A DNA stretch of 64,000 nucleotides from Pedobacter sp. BAL39 (GTDB lineage Bacteria; Bacteroidota; Bacteroidia; Sphingobacteriales; Sphingobacteriaceae), in contig NZ_ABCM01000014.1 in the NCBI RefSeq assembly GCF_000170795.1, positions 62,001 to 126,000 on the forward strand, written 5' to 3'. The position numbers were made by a program, and so were the translations under genes. Positions 16,633 to 25,427 of the stretch are shown here, in pieces. Numbering within the stretch: the stretch's first letter is position 1; the number at the start of each line of letters is the position of its first letter. The notes beneath the pieces are model-generated. The model did no database searches. It was not told the origin of the DNA and saw nothing but the letters and a program-made list of their open reading frames with translations.

Positions 16633-19600
16633 TTAGTGCTTCACAATTGCCAGCTCCAGGTGTTTTACTTTTTTCTGGTACGACCAGTAAAACACAATCG
16701 GGTAAACGAACAGGTTAAACAGTGTATTGGTGATGAGTCCGCCAATGACCACAATGGCCAGTGGTTTTGAGGCTTCAGAACCAATGCCGGTCGACAATGC
16801 TGCGGGCATCAAGCCGATCGCGGCCATGAGGGCTGTCATGATGACGGGGCGCATCCTTGCGGCAACACCATCCTTCAGTGCATCTGCGAAAGTCCAGTCC
16901 GGGCGGTGTTTGAGCTCTGCAATATTGCTTTTGAACCTGGTAATCAGGATCACCCCATTCTGCACACAGATCCCAAATAGGGCGATGAAACCGATCCCTG
17001 CAGAGATGTTGAAGTTAACACCGGTGGCCAGCAGGGCAAGGATCCCACCCACCATGGCAAAGGGCACATTGTTGAGCACAAGCAGGGAATCTTTGATGTT
17101 TCCAAAGAGTACAAATAAGATAAAGAAAATGAGCAATAAGCTGATCGGAACGGCTTGCGACAACCTGCTGGTGGCGCGCTGCTGGTTTTCAAAATCACCT
17201 GCCCATTCCATTTTATATTCCTTAGGCAGTTTGATCTGCGCCTTAACTTTTTCCTGCGCCTCCGCGATGACACTCCCCATATCGCGACCGCGGATGGAGA
17301 ACTTGATGGCACCATAGCGCTGGTGTTTGTCGCGGTAAATCATGCTCGGGCCGGTAATCTTGCGGATCGCAGAGATCTCGCCCAGTGGCACCTTCGATCC
17401 CGAGATGGTGGGGATCATCAGGGCACCAATGGCACTTTCGTCCCGGCGGAAATCTTCCGGATAACGGATGATCAGGTCGAACTTACGCTCCCCCTCATAG
17501 ATTTCCGTTGCTGCTTTTCCGCCGATGGCCATTTCAATCACTGCATTGGCATCGGCGGTGCTGACCCCATAAAGTGCCATTTTCTTCTGGTCCAGGTTGA
17601 TCTGCAGCTCCGGCTGTCCGAGGTTCCTCAGGATCCCCAGATCTTCAATGCCGTTCACTGTTTTCAGGATGTTCTCAATCTTTTCTTCTTGTTGTTCAAT
17701 AAAGTTAAAGTCGTCTCCAAACAGTTTCACTACAATGGAGCCTTTCACCCCCGATACCGCCTCCTCGACATTGTCGGAGATGGGCTGGGAGAAGTTCAGG
17801 CTAATGCCGGGGAACCCTTTCAGCTTCTCCTGCATCCGCTCAATCAGCTCTTCTTTTGTTTGCTTGCGCTTCCATTCTTTCCTTGGATAGATGTCCACAT
17901 GGAACTCCATATTGTAGAAGCCTGTCGCATCGGTGCCGTCATTCGGGCGGCCGGTCTGCGACATGACCTGTTTGACCTCATCGAAGCTGAGAAATATCTT
18001 TCTCATCTCATTGGAAAGCTTTTTTGTTTCATCCAGGGAGATGCTCAGCGGGCCGGTAGCCCTCACATAGATGGAGCCCTCGTCCAGTGTGGGCAGGAAC
18101 TCCGAGCCCAGGAACTTGAAGCTGAAGAGACCGGCGATCAGCATGATCAGCGAAAGGCCAAATGCCAGCTTGCGGAATTTGAAACAGCGCTCATAAAAAC
18201 GGAGTGTATATTTAGTGATGAATTCCAGGAAGATGTTGTGCTTCTCGGCGACATTCTTCTTCAGGAGGACGCTGGCCATGGCTGGGACCAAGGTGAAGGT
18301 AAGGAGTAGCGCACCGAGCAATGCAAAGCTCAGCGTCCATGCCAGTGGTGAGAACATCTTGCCTTCGACCTTCTCAAATGTAAAGATGGGCAGGAGCCCG
18401 GTGATGATGATCAGCTTGGCAAAAAAGATCCCTTTTCCATTTTCAAGACAGGCCTTTTTGATCAGTCCGAGTTTGCTCATCCTGTTGAATTTCTCCATGC
18501 CTGCAGATTTTGCCTTGTGGTCCAGTGCCACAAAGATGCCTTCCACCATCACCACGGCACCGTCAATGATGATCCCGAAGTCGATCGCCCCCATGGAGAG
18601 CAGGTTGGCCGACATGCCCTTTAGTTTAAGGCAGATGAAGGCAAAAAGCAATGCGAGGGGAATGATGATCGACACGATCAGGGTCGTGCGCCAGTCGGCC
18701 ATAAAGAGAAACACAATGAGGGTTACAAAGATGATCCCCTCCATCATATTGCCCATCACGGTATGCGTGGCATAGTTTACCAGGTCCTCCCTGTCATAAA
18801 AAGGATGTATCTTGACATCGCCAGGAAGCATTTGGTTGACTTCGGCAATTTTGTCTTTCAACCGGGCGATGACTTCACTCGGGTTGCCGCCTTTGCGCAT
18901 CACCACAATACCTTCTACTACGTCCGGATCCTGGTCGCGCCCCACCTGTCCTAACCTTGGTAGTGCCGATTCGGCGACGTCCGCAATGGTTTTTACATAT
19001 ACCGGTGTGCCGTTAAAGTTGTCTACGACCACATTTCTGATCTCATCAATGTTGTTGAGGATCCCAATTCCGCGGACCACATAAGCCTGTCCGCTTTGGA
19101 TGATCACGTCACCCCCCACATTGATGTTGCTTTTTGAAACTGCTTCGAACAGCTCCGTAGCACTCACCCCATATTGGATCGCTTTCTGCGGGTCAACGGT
19201 AATCTGGTAAGTTTTCACTTCGCCGCCAAAGCTGACCACATCGGCGATGCCCGGAACGGAGAGGAGCTCCCGCTGGATCACCCAATCCTGCAGGGTTTTC
19301 AGCTCCCGTACCGATTTTTCGTTGCTGCTGAGGGTATAGCGGAAGATCTCACCTGTAGGGCCGTAGGGAGGTTGTACCTCTGGCTGAAGCCCATCAGGAA
19401 GGTCGGCCTCCTCAATGTGGTTGTTCACCTGCACACGTGCAAAGGCATAGTCGACGTCGTCATCGAAGGTGATCTTGACGATGGACAGGCCAAAAAGAGA
19501 AGAAGAACGGATACTGGTTCTCTTTTCCGTGGGGTTCATGGCAATCTCCAGAGGTCTGGTGACGAACTTTTCCACCTCCTCTGCACTTCTGCCCGGCCAT

Positions 19601-19764
19601 TGGGTAATGATGGTGATGTTGGTATTGGTTACATCCGGAAAGGCCTCAATGGTGGTGTTCCTGAAGCTCAGGTATCCTGCCAGCACCATGATGAAGGTGG
19701 CAAAGAAGATGAAATATTTGTTTTTAAGCGCGAAGCCTATGATGGTCTTAATGAATTTATTCAT
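16633..19764 (-). CDS. heavy-metal efflux RND pump (CusA/CzcA family)
   Basis: A 1,043-residue inner-membrane RND transporter, full length for the HME family. It has 12 predicted spans in the typical 1+5+1+5 pattern. The first is at residues 15-34, and two large periplasmic loops follow spans 1 and 7. The span-4 signature DFGIIIDGAVVMVEG (396-410) carries the acidic residues of the CzcA/CusA proton relay. Such pumps export Cu/Ag or Zn/Co/Cd together with an adaptor and a TolC-like channel, both encoded directly upstream. The metal cannot be decided from motifs alone. The gene is last in the efflux operon, 27 bases after the adaptor. Confidence 0.95.
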   Translation of the reverse strand: MNKFIKTIIGFALKNKYFIFFATFIMVLAGYLSFRNTTIEAFPDVTNTNITIITQWPGRSAEEVEKFVTRPLEIAMNPTEKRTSIRSSSLFGLSIVKITFDDDVDYAFARVQVNNHIEEADLPDGLQPEVQPPYGPTGEIFRYTLSSNEKSVRELKTLQDWVIQRELLSVPGIADVVSFGGEVKTYQITVDPQKAIQYGVSATELFEAVSKSNINVGGDVIIQSGQAYVVRGIGILNNIDEIRNVVVDNFNGTPVYVKTIADVAESALPRLGQVGRDQDPDVVEGIVVMRKGGNPSEVIARLKDKIAEVNQMLPGDVKIHPFYDREDLVNYATHTVMGNMMEGIIFVTLIVFLFMADWRTTLIVSIIIPLALLFAFICLKLKGMSANLLSMGAIDFGIIIDGAVVMVEGIFVALDHKAKSAGMEKFNRMSKLGLIKKACLENGKGIFFAKLIIITGLLPIFTFEKVEGKMFSPLAWTLSFALLGALLLTFTLVPAMASVLLKKNVAEKHNIFLEFITKYTLRFYERCFKFRKLAFGLSLIMLIAGLFSFKFLGSEFLPTLDEGSIYVRATGPLSISLDETKKLSNEMRKIFLSFDEVKQVMSQTGRPNDGTDATGFYNMEFHVDIYPRKEWKRKQTKEELIERMQEKLKGFPGISLNFSQPISDNVEEAVSGVKGSIVVKLFGDDFNFIEQQEEKIENILKTVNGIEDLGILRNLGQPELQINLDQKKMALYGVSTADANAVIEMAIGGKAATEIYEGERKFDLIIRYPEDFRRDESAIGALMIPTISGSKVPLGEISAIRKITGPSMIYRDKHQRYGAIKFSIRGRDMGSVIAEAQEKVKAQIKLPKEYKMEWAGDFENQQRATSRLSQAVPISLLLIFFILFVLFGNIKDSLLVLNNVPFAMVGGILALLATGVNFNISAGIGFIALFGICVQNGVILITRFKSNIAELKHRPDWTFADALKDGVAARMRPVIMTALMAAIGLMPAALSTGIGSEASKPLAIVVIGGLITNTLFNLFVYPIVFYWSYQKKVKHLELAIVKH

Positions 19765-19791
19765 TTCAATTGATGATCAGGATGAATAGAA

Positions 19792-20889
19792 TTAGTTTTT
19801 CAGGCTTTCAAAGAGGAACACCTGCCTGGAAGCAATGATGCGGTCGCCGGCAGTCAGTCCTTTGCTGATGTATACTTTGTCGGCCGTCTTGCGGCCGATT
19901 TCCACCTCCTGGATTTTAGGCTTTCCTGAAGCGTCCAGCAGGAGCACATAGTTTTTATTGTCGTCGAAGATGATCCCCCGGGAGTTGACCACAGGCAGGT
20001 TGATGCCCGTCTTGGCCGCAATCTTCACGGTCGACATCATTCCCGGTTTCAATTGATACCCCGGGTTAGGAATGCTGATCCTGGCGTTCATCACTTTACT
20101 CTCATTGTCGATCTGGTTGTATATCCGGTCGATCTTCCCTTTAAACTCTTGCTCAGGGTAGGAGAGCAGGGAGATGCTGGCCTCGTCGCCCTCCCTGATC
20201 CTGGAGATGTCGGACTCGTAAATGTTCACCATGGCCCATACCGTAGACAGGTCTGCCACCGTAAACAAGGCATTGTCGTTATCCGGGCGCAGGATCATAT
20301 TGGCGTTGACATTTTTCTCGATGATAAATCCGGAGATGGGCGATTTGATGGTATAGCTGCCGCTGCTGGACCCTCCGTTCAGCCTGAGGATGGCCCTGGC
20401 GCGCCTGTCTTCCGCCTGTTTCACCAACAGGTCATTTTTGGCTTCTTCCAATTCTCTTGCTGAGCTCATTCCGCTGTCGAACAGCTGCTGTGCCTGCTTT
20501 AGGGCACGCTCCGCATTGCGCAGTTCCGCAGCCGAGCTGATGACTTCCTTGTCGAATCCGGCCATCTCACCGCTGCCCAGGGTGGCCAGTACCTGGCCTT
20601 TGCCTACACGGTCGCCCAACCTGACAGGAACGCTGCTGACAGTGCCGCTGACCATTGGGAAAATCTCGGCCTTGCGTTCTTCATCCGCAGTAATCTTCGC
20701 GGAAAACATCAGGTCGGTCCTGCTGTTCGCCGGACTAACGGTATCTATGATCAGTTTTTTGACCAGGGAGTCGGTAATTTCAAATTGTTCTTTTACAGGA
20801 GTCTCCGGAGCGCTGGTGCAGCCCTGCGCGGCGATGAACAGCATGCCTAGCAAGGATAATCTGCTGATATGGGTAGTAATTTGTTGCAT
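19792..20889 (-). CDS. RND efflux periplasmic adaptor lipoprotein (CusB/CzcB type)
   Basis: A 365-residue membrane-fusion protein. The ATG at 20889 is chosen, not the earlier frame start, because it gives a lipoprotein signal with AAQGC and avoids overlapping the TolC-like gene. It contains the barrel-sandwich half motifs (SGTVSSVPVRLGDRVGKGQV and later SPISGFIIEKNV), a helical hairpin between them, a beta-barrel domain and the membrane-proximal region. It bridges the pump and the outer-membrane channel. No Met-rich or His-rich metal-binding extension is seen at the N- or C-terminus, unlike CzcB/CusB of some proteobacteria. Confidence 0.93.
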   Translation of the reverse strand: MQQITTHISRLSLLGMLFIAAQGCTSAPETPVKEQFEITDSLVKKLIIDTVSPANSRTDLMFSAKITADEERKAEIFPMVSGTVSSVPVRLGDRVGKGQVLATLGSGEMAGFDKEVISSAAELRNAERALKQAQQLFDSGMSSARELEEAKNDLLVKQAEDRRARAILRLNGGSSSGSYTIKSPISGFIIEKNVNANMILRPDNDNALFTVADLSTVWAMVNIYESDISRIREGDEASISLLSYPEQEFKGKIDRIYNQIDNESKVMNARISIPNPGYQLKPGMMSTVKIAAKTGINLPVVNSRGIIFDDNKNYVLLLDASGKPKIQEVEIGRKTADKVYISKGLTAGDRIIASRQVFLFESLKN

Positions 20890-20896
20890 GGATGGG

Positions 20897-22162
20897 TTAT
20901 TTAAAGATGACAGAACCGGTGACGTAATTGATTTCTTCTTTGGCATTCATACGCTCGTATCTGAGGTTGTTCATTTGTAGGGTGTTTTCTTTGTAGGAAT
21001 CATAGAAGTCCAGGAATTCAATGAGGCTGATGTTCCTGCTGTTGAAGTTTTTGGTCACTTCCGTGATGAGGCGTTGGAAATCACCGTTAAACTGCTGGTC
21101 GAGGCTCTGGTACAGCTGCTCGGTGCGCAAAGCAGAGCGGTAGCTGTTGTAGACTTCATTCTCCAGCAGAGATTCCTGCTGACTCAGGTTATTTTGCGCC
21201 GCCTCAATGGCTACCCGTGCCTTTTTGATTTCTCCCTGGTTCCTGTTGAACAGGGGCAGGGGCACTGTGATTCCCAGGCCGGTATATTTCTCAGGATAAT
21301 TTCCTTTGAGGTCATAACTTAACGACAGCTCCACATCGGGGATGGCCATGGCCTTTTGCAGACTGAGGTTGCGCTCGGCATACAAAACGGAAGTTTTGCT
21401 CAGCTGGAGGTCGGCGCGGTTGGCACGTGCAGAGTCTAGCAGGGCAAGGTATGGATGCTGACTTAGCTCGTTGTGCTGGTCTTCTGCCTTGAGCACCAGC
21501 TGTAATGGCGTATCTGCTTTGATGCGCGTCATCAGGCGCAGTTGGGTCTGCAGGTCTTCAATGTCGTTCATCAGTGTGCTGTATTCTGCTTTAAGGTTGT
21601 AGAGGAGCGACTTGATCCTGATGACGTCTTTCAGGGCGATGTTACCCATGTTGTACTGTTGTGTGGAAGCATTTAACAGCTGCTCAAGTGCTTTGATCTG
21701 CTCCTGGTAAACTGCTGCCGACTGTTGTCCATAGTAGGTTTTGTAGAAATTGCTGCGGAGGTCGTAACGCAGGGTGCGCATGAGGTCGAAGTAAGCATCC
21801 GAAGACATCTTGACACCGGTATTGGCCAGCTTGATGTTTTTGTTTCTTTTGCCCGCCAGTTTGATCAGCTGTGAGATGGATGCCGCATACTGACCGGTGG
21901 CCATGGAGGTCTCCAGGAACTTTTTTGTTTCATGGTTGTAGAAAAGGTTCTCATAGTTGAGTTCCGGGTTGTCAAACAGCTTCGCTGTGATGACATCGGC
22001 TTTTGCCTGTTCTGTTTCGTAACGCTGTGCAATCAGCTCGTAGTTTTCTTTCAGGAACAGCTGCTCTGCCTGTCGCAGGTCCAGCTTCAACGTGTCCTGT
22101 GCAATGCTGACCGAGGTTAGCCCCAGCAGCAGAAAGCCCATTAAGATTAAGGTTGTCTTCAT
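20897..22162 (-). CDS. TolC-family outer-membrane efflux channel
   Basis: A 421-residue exported protein with a signal peptide ending SIAQ, then two OEP repeats of long helices and paired beta strands (LFDNPELNYENLFYN; later IPDVELSLSYDLKGNY and GLGITVPLPLFNRNQGEIKKA). This is the CzcC/CusC-like outer-membrane part of the tripartite pump, although it lacks a lipobox. It precedes the adaptor by 7 bases and follows a repeat-filled spacer behind the kinase gene. Confidence 0.93.
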   Translation of the reverse strand: MKTTLILMGFLLLGLTSVSIAQDTLKLDLRQAEQLFLKENYELIAQRYETEQAKADVITAKLFDNPELNYENLFYNHETKKFLETSMATGQYAASISQLIKLAGKRNKNIKLANTGVKMSSDAYFDLMRTLRYDLRSNFYKTYYGQQSAAVYQEQIKALEQLLNASTQQYNMGNIALKDVIRIKSLLYNLKAEYSTLMNDIEDLQTQLRLMTRIKADTPLQLVLKAEDQHNELSQHPYLALLDSARANRADLQLSKTSVLYAERNLSLQKAMAIPDVELSLSYDLKGNYPEKYTGLGITVPLPLFNRNQGEIKKARVAIEAAQNNLSQQESLLENEVYNSYRSALRTEQLYQSLDQQFNGDFQRLITEVTKNFNSRNISLIEFLDFYDSYKENTLQMNNLRYERMNAKEEINYVTGSVIFK

Positions 22163-22299
22163 CGTGATGGCAAAACTATCCCCGCTGAATTAAATGCGAC
22201 TTAAAGCGAAATTAAAAAGGGATTAAAATTGCGGTGTTCAGGCAGGTTTTGTTTTGAGAAACAGTTGGATGAGAGGGTACAGTACGCGTCAGGGTTGCG

Positions 22300-22386
22300 C
22301 ATCAGGATGGTCATCACGATTGTCATCAGAATTCCTCATAAGAAATTCTCATCAGGATGCCTCATGATATGGCACATCAAGTTTTT
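22300..22386 (-). repeat. degenerate 12-13-base repeats between kinase and channel genes
   Basis: About seven units starting CAT (CATCAGGATGGT, CATCACGATTGT, CATCAGAATTCCT, CATAAGAAATTCT, CATCAGGATGCCT, CATGATATGGCA, CATCAAG) lie head to tail in the spacer downstream of the kinase gene. Confidence 0.6.
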
Positions 22387-22400
22387 TCATTAAGAATGAG

Positions 22401-23771
22401 TCAATGAGCCCTGAGCTGCGGTAGCGTGACGATAAAGGTACTGCCGGAACCAGGGTTTGTAGAGACATCAAGTGTTCCACGGAATAGCGTGATGATCTTG
22501 TGCGCCATGTAAAGGCCCATCCCGTTTCCGGCATGGCCGCTGTCCTTGGAAGCACTGAAAAAAGGTTCGTAGATTTCCGGTAGTACCGAAGCATCGATGC
22601 CGGGCCCTTTGTCGGTGATGGCGATGGTCAGTTCTCCTTTTTTTTCATTGACCTGGAGCATGCAATCCACAGGTTGCTGGTCGGAGAACTTGAAGGCATT
22701 GGAAATGATGTTGTTGATGGCAATCAGGAGCAGGGGGGCATTGACCTGGACGAGCAATGCATCGGCAGTTTCGGGCATGTTGTCAATGCTGACATTCAAA
22801 GTGTTCCCTTTTTTCTGCCATTCCGTAGCGAGGGTCCACAGCAGCTCGTCGATTCGCAGTGGAGCCAGCTCCTGCGCCCCGAATTCCAGGTCTGCCTGGG
22901 CAAGGTTGAGGAGGCTGCTGATGATGCTGTCCATATTACCGGCATCTTCCATGACGGAGCTCAGCGCTTCACGGTAGGCCTCCGGTTTTCTTTCCTGGGA
23001 TAGGGAGAGCTCTGCGGTCATCATCATCCGCGTCACTGGTGTACGCAGCTCATGGGAGGCATTGGCGATGAAAGTCTTTTGCAGGACAAAAGCCTGCTCC
23101 AGGTGTTCCATCAGGCTGTTGAAGTTCTGTGCCAGCAGGTTGATCTCATCTTTATTTTGTCCTTCCTGCACCCTGAAGTGCAGGTTGCTGGATTTGATCT
23201 GTGCGACCTCGCCGATGAAGAGGTCCAGCGGTTTGAGGACCCTGCGGGCGATCCATCTGCCCAAAAAGAGGAGTACGATAAAGATGGCTGCAAAAATGAC
23301 GATCATGATTCTCTTGAGCTTCTCAATCCTGTTCAGTGTGCTGCTGTCGACGGCTGAGGCAAGGATCACAAAATCCCCCTGGTTGTCTTTGTAGAAGATG
23401 CCCACCACCTGGCGGTCCCCTTCCCGGTATTTAATTTTCTTTTGCTGCCTGACCTTGTTGATGGTGGCGGCCGTCCAGTACTGCTGGTCGTCGCCAATAA
23501 AAGCAGCGCCGTTTTTGGAGTTGTAAATGCGGATCACCTCCGAGTTGAGCGTAACAAGATATTGATTGCGGACTTTGTCGAGCGCCTCCGGGGAGATCTC
23601 ATCCGCCTCAAGGTATAACTTGGCCGTCACCATGGTACGGTCGGTGAGCCGGTCGAAGAAATCAGATTCCATGAACTTTACGAAGGTGAAGTATACCGCC
23701 GAGAGCACGGCAACCAGGATGATGGTCGTGCTGAGTGTAAAGTATAAGGAAAGCCGGTCTTTAATCTTCAT
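22401..23771 (-). CDS. CusS-like sensor histidine kinase
   Basis: A 456-residue kinase. Span 1 covers about residues 10-30, a periplasmic sensor loop follows to about 153, and span 2 covers 154-172. Then come a HAMP segment, HisKA with NASHELRTP (His240), and HATPase_c with N (NNIISNAFKF), G1 (DKGPGI), and G2 (GNGMGLYMA) boxes. Its place between the response regulator (upstream) and the RND operon (downstream) fits metal sensing in the periplasm and control of the pump. The metal-sensing residues of the loop are not obvious. Confidence 0.93.
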   Translation of the reverse strand: MKIKDRLSLYFTLSTTIILVAVLSAVYFTFVKFMESDFFDRLTDRTMVTAKLYLEADEISPEALDKVRNQYLVTLNSEVIRIYNSKNGAAFIGDDQQYWTAATINKVRQQKKIKYREGDRQVVGIFYKDNQGDFVILASAVDSSTLNRIEKLKRIMIVIFAAIFIVLLFLGRWIARRVLKPLDLFIGEVAQIKSSNLHFRVQEGQNKDEINLLAQNFNSLMEHLEQAFVLQKTFIANASHELRTPVTRMMMTAELSLSQERKPEAYREALSSVMEDAGNMDSIISSLLNLAQADLEFGAQELAPLRIDELLWTLATEWQKKGNTLNVSIDNMPETADALLVQVNAPLLLIAINNIISNAFKFSDQQPVDCMLQVNEKKGELTIAITDKGPGIDASVLPEIYEPFFSASKDSGHAGNGMGLYMAHKIITLFRGTLDVSTNPGSGSTFIVTLPQLRAH

Positions 23772-23833
23772 GATGTGCTCAATGTGTCCTGGTTGATTTC
23801 TTTTTAGCCTTTCACTATCGTTTCAACCGGTTG

Positions 23834-23887
23834 TTTTCTTCTCAAATCGTTATTACTTCAACTATATTTTCTTTTCAAATCGTTATT
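23834..23887 (-). repeat. 33-base-period direct repeat between regulator and kinase genes
   Basis: TTTTCTTCTCAAATCG plus TTATT at 23834-23854 recurs with one change at 23867-23887. A third decayed copy lies upstream around 23798. The repeats fill the spacer between the two genes of the metal two-component system. Confidence 0.65.
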
Positions 23888-23888
23888 C

Positions 23889-24569
23889 TCATTTCAAAAT
23901 GTACCCCATTCCGATTTTGGTATGGATCAGCTTCCTGTCAAATCCTTTTTCAATTTTGTTGCGAAGGAAGTTCATGTAAACGTCAATGACATTGGTGCCG
24001 GTGTCGAAGTTTACATCCCAGACGCGTTCAGCAATATACTGTCGCGAGAGGAGGCGGTTGGGGTTACGGAGGAAGAGCTCCAGCAGCAAATATTCCTTGG
24101 CAGTGAGGCTGATGGGCTGTCCGGCACGGCTGACCTCCTTGCTGTAGGTGTCGAGGCTGATGTCATCAAAACGCAGCAGATGATCTTCCTGAACGACAGC
24201 CTCTTTTTTATGGCGGCGCAGCAGTGCTTCGATACGGGCCAGAAGTTCCTTGAAGTGAAAAGGCTTCAGGAGGTAATCGTCGGCACCCGAGCTGAGCCCT
24301 GTTACCTTGTCGTCGATAGAACCCAGGGCGGTAAGCATGAGGATGGGCATTTCACGTTGCTGCTGGCGCAGGCTTCTGCAGATTTCCACACCGCTCATGC
24401 CGGGCATCATTACATCCAGGATGAGCAGCTGAAAGTCATTGTCGAGAAAGGTCTGCAAGGCAACCTGGCCATTTGTCGATACTGTGACGTCGTAACCTTG
24501 TTCTTCAAGACCGCTCCTGATGAGCCCTGCAATTTTAACGTCGTCTTCTGCTATTCCGATTTTAAACAT
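23889..24569 (-). CDS. CusR-like OmpR-family response regulator
   Basis: A 226-residue regulator: receiver domain with the acidic pocket EDD (8-10), phosphoacceptor Asp52 in LILDVMMPG and the conserved Lys in LLKPFHFKELLAR, followed by a winged-helix DNA-binding domain (LTAKEYLLLELFLRNPNRLLSR ... TNVIDVYMNFLRNKIEKG). The ATG at 24569 is preferred over the upstream frame start at 24638, because MFKIGIAEDD begins the receiver domain directly. A perfect -7 box lies 19 bases upstream. First gene of the metal-resistance locus. Confidence 0.95.
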   Translation of the reverse strand: MFKIGIAEDDVKIAGLIRSGLEEQGYDVTVSTNGQVALQTFLDNDFQLLILDVMMPGMSGVEICRSLRQQQREMPILMLTALGSIDDKVTGLSSGADDYLLKPFHFKELLARIEALLRRHKKEAVVQEDHLLRFDDISLDTYSKEVSRAGQPISLTAKEYLLLELFLRNPNRLLSRQYIAERVWDVNFDTGTNVIDVYMNFLRNKIEKGFDRKLIHTKIGMGYILK

Positions 24570-24587
24570 ACTGATGGTCCTCAGCCA

Positions 24588-24595
24588 CAAAGGTA
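24588..24595 (-). promoter_or_regulatory. -7 promoter box of the metal regulator gene
   Basis: On the minus strand TACCTTTG, a perfect TAnnTTTG, 19 bases before the start at 24569. The same spacer carries a divergent box for the J-KTSC gene. Confidence 0.5.
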
Positions 24596-24705
24596 AGAGA
24601 AAATAAAACAGTGTTTTTGCATTGTCAGGTGCTGCCATAGCTATCTTGCACTGCGTCAGTAGTTTTGATGATGGAAACTTAGTCTTTCTTTAACATTTAA
24701 AAGTG

Positions 24706-24713
24706 TACCTTTG
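24706..24713 (+). promoter_or_regulatory. -7 promoter box of the J-KTSC gene
   Basis: TACCTTTG, a perfect TAnnTTTG, 76 bases upstream of the ATG at 24789, implying a leader of roughly 70 bases. Confidence 0.5.
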
Positions 24714-24788
24714 CAAAAATTATTCCCGGAGGCATTTGTAATCTATACAATGTTGCTTATTGCAGGTGATGATTGTATGTAAAAATTT

Positions 24789-25235
24789 ATGAAGAAGATT
24801 GTTGATTACAGAAAGCTATTGGGTGTACAAAAGGATACCGAATTAAAAGAATTGAAGACCATTTACAGGAATTTGATGAAAGACTGGCATCCTGATAAGT
24901 TCCAGGACAGTGAAGAGGCAAAACTGGAAGCAGAAACCAAGAGTAAGGAAATCATCGAAGCTTATCATTTCCTGGTGAGCATCGCGCCGGAAACACTGGC
25001 CCTTTCTATTGATGAGTATAACCAGACTACCAGCACCTGCGGTATCGCAGATTACAACTGGGCAGGATTGGTGCTGACGGTACATTTCCTTGATGGCAGT
25101 GCCTATGAGTATTTTGAAGTGCCTAAGGCGATCTATGTGAAACTGGTAAATGCAGATTCTCCAGGAAGGTTTGCACGTCGTCACATCTTCAACGCATTCC
25201 CTTATAGGAACATCGCTAAGCTGGCAACAGCCTAG
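24789..25235 (+). CDS. J-domain plus KTSC-domain protein
   Basis: A 148-residue two-domain protein. Residues 5-68 form a J domain with helix I/II, the HPD motif at 34-36 and helix III/IV (KSKEIIEAYHFLVS). Residues about 80-145 match a KTSC domain: STC (82-84), then strands VLTVHFLDGSAYEYFEVPK and the end segment PGRFARRHIFNAFPYRNI. J domains stimulate DnaK ATPase; KTSC domains are small folds found in many phage and bacterial proteins with uncertain roles, in some cases RNA-related. The combination suggests delivery of a specific client to DnaK. There is no membrane segment. Confidence 0.85.
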   Translation: MKKIVDYRKLLGVQKDTELKELKTIYRNLMKDWHPDKFQDSEEAKLEAETKSKEIIEAYHFLVSIAPETLALSIDEYNQTTSTCGIADYNWAGLVLTVHFLDGSAYEYFEVPKAIYVKLVNADSPGRFARRHIFNAFPYRNIAKLATA

Positions 25236-25390
25236 TCAGTTTTATTCATTTAACCGGAATTGGCCTTCCAGGTCGTCGTTGGTTGAACTGTAGGAGATGG
25301 GGGCGATCCGAACGATAAGGAGATCACCAGAATAAGAGATCATTAGCATAAAAAATAATAGATAAATAGCGCTGAGGTCAATAATAGTTA

Positions 25391-25398
25391 TAGTTTTG
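25391..25398 (+). promoter_or_regulatory. candidate -7 box before the GHL10 gene
   Basis: TAGTTTTG matches TAnnTTTG and lies 30 bases before the TTG start codon at 25428. Confidence 0.4.
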
Positions 25399-25427
25399 TG
25401 ATTACCAAACCACCAAACTAAATTACA

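Noticed and set aside
17155-18309. 384-codon open frame antisense to the RND pump gene
   Set aside because: It lies fully inside the strongly conserved pump gene; its translation has no protein-like features. A typical shadow frame in G+C-rich coding DNA.
24570-24638. N-terminal extension of the CusR-like regulator
   Set aside because: The extra 23 residues include the promoter box and precede a canonical receiver-domain start.
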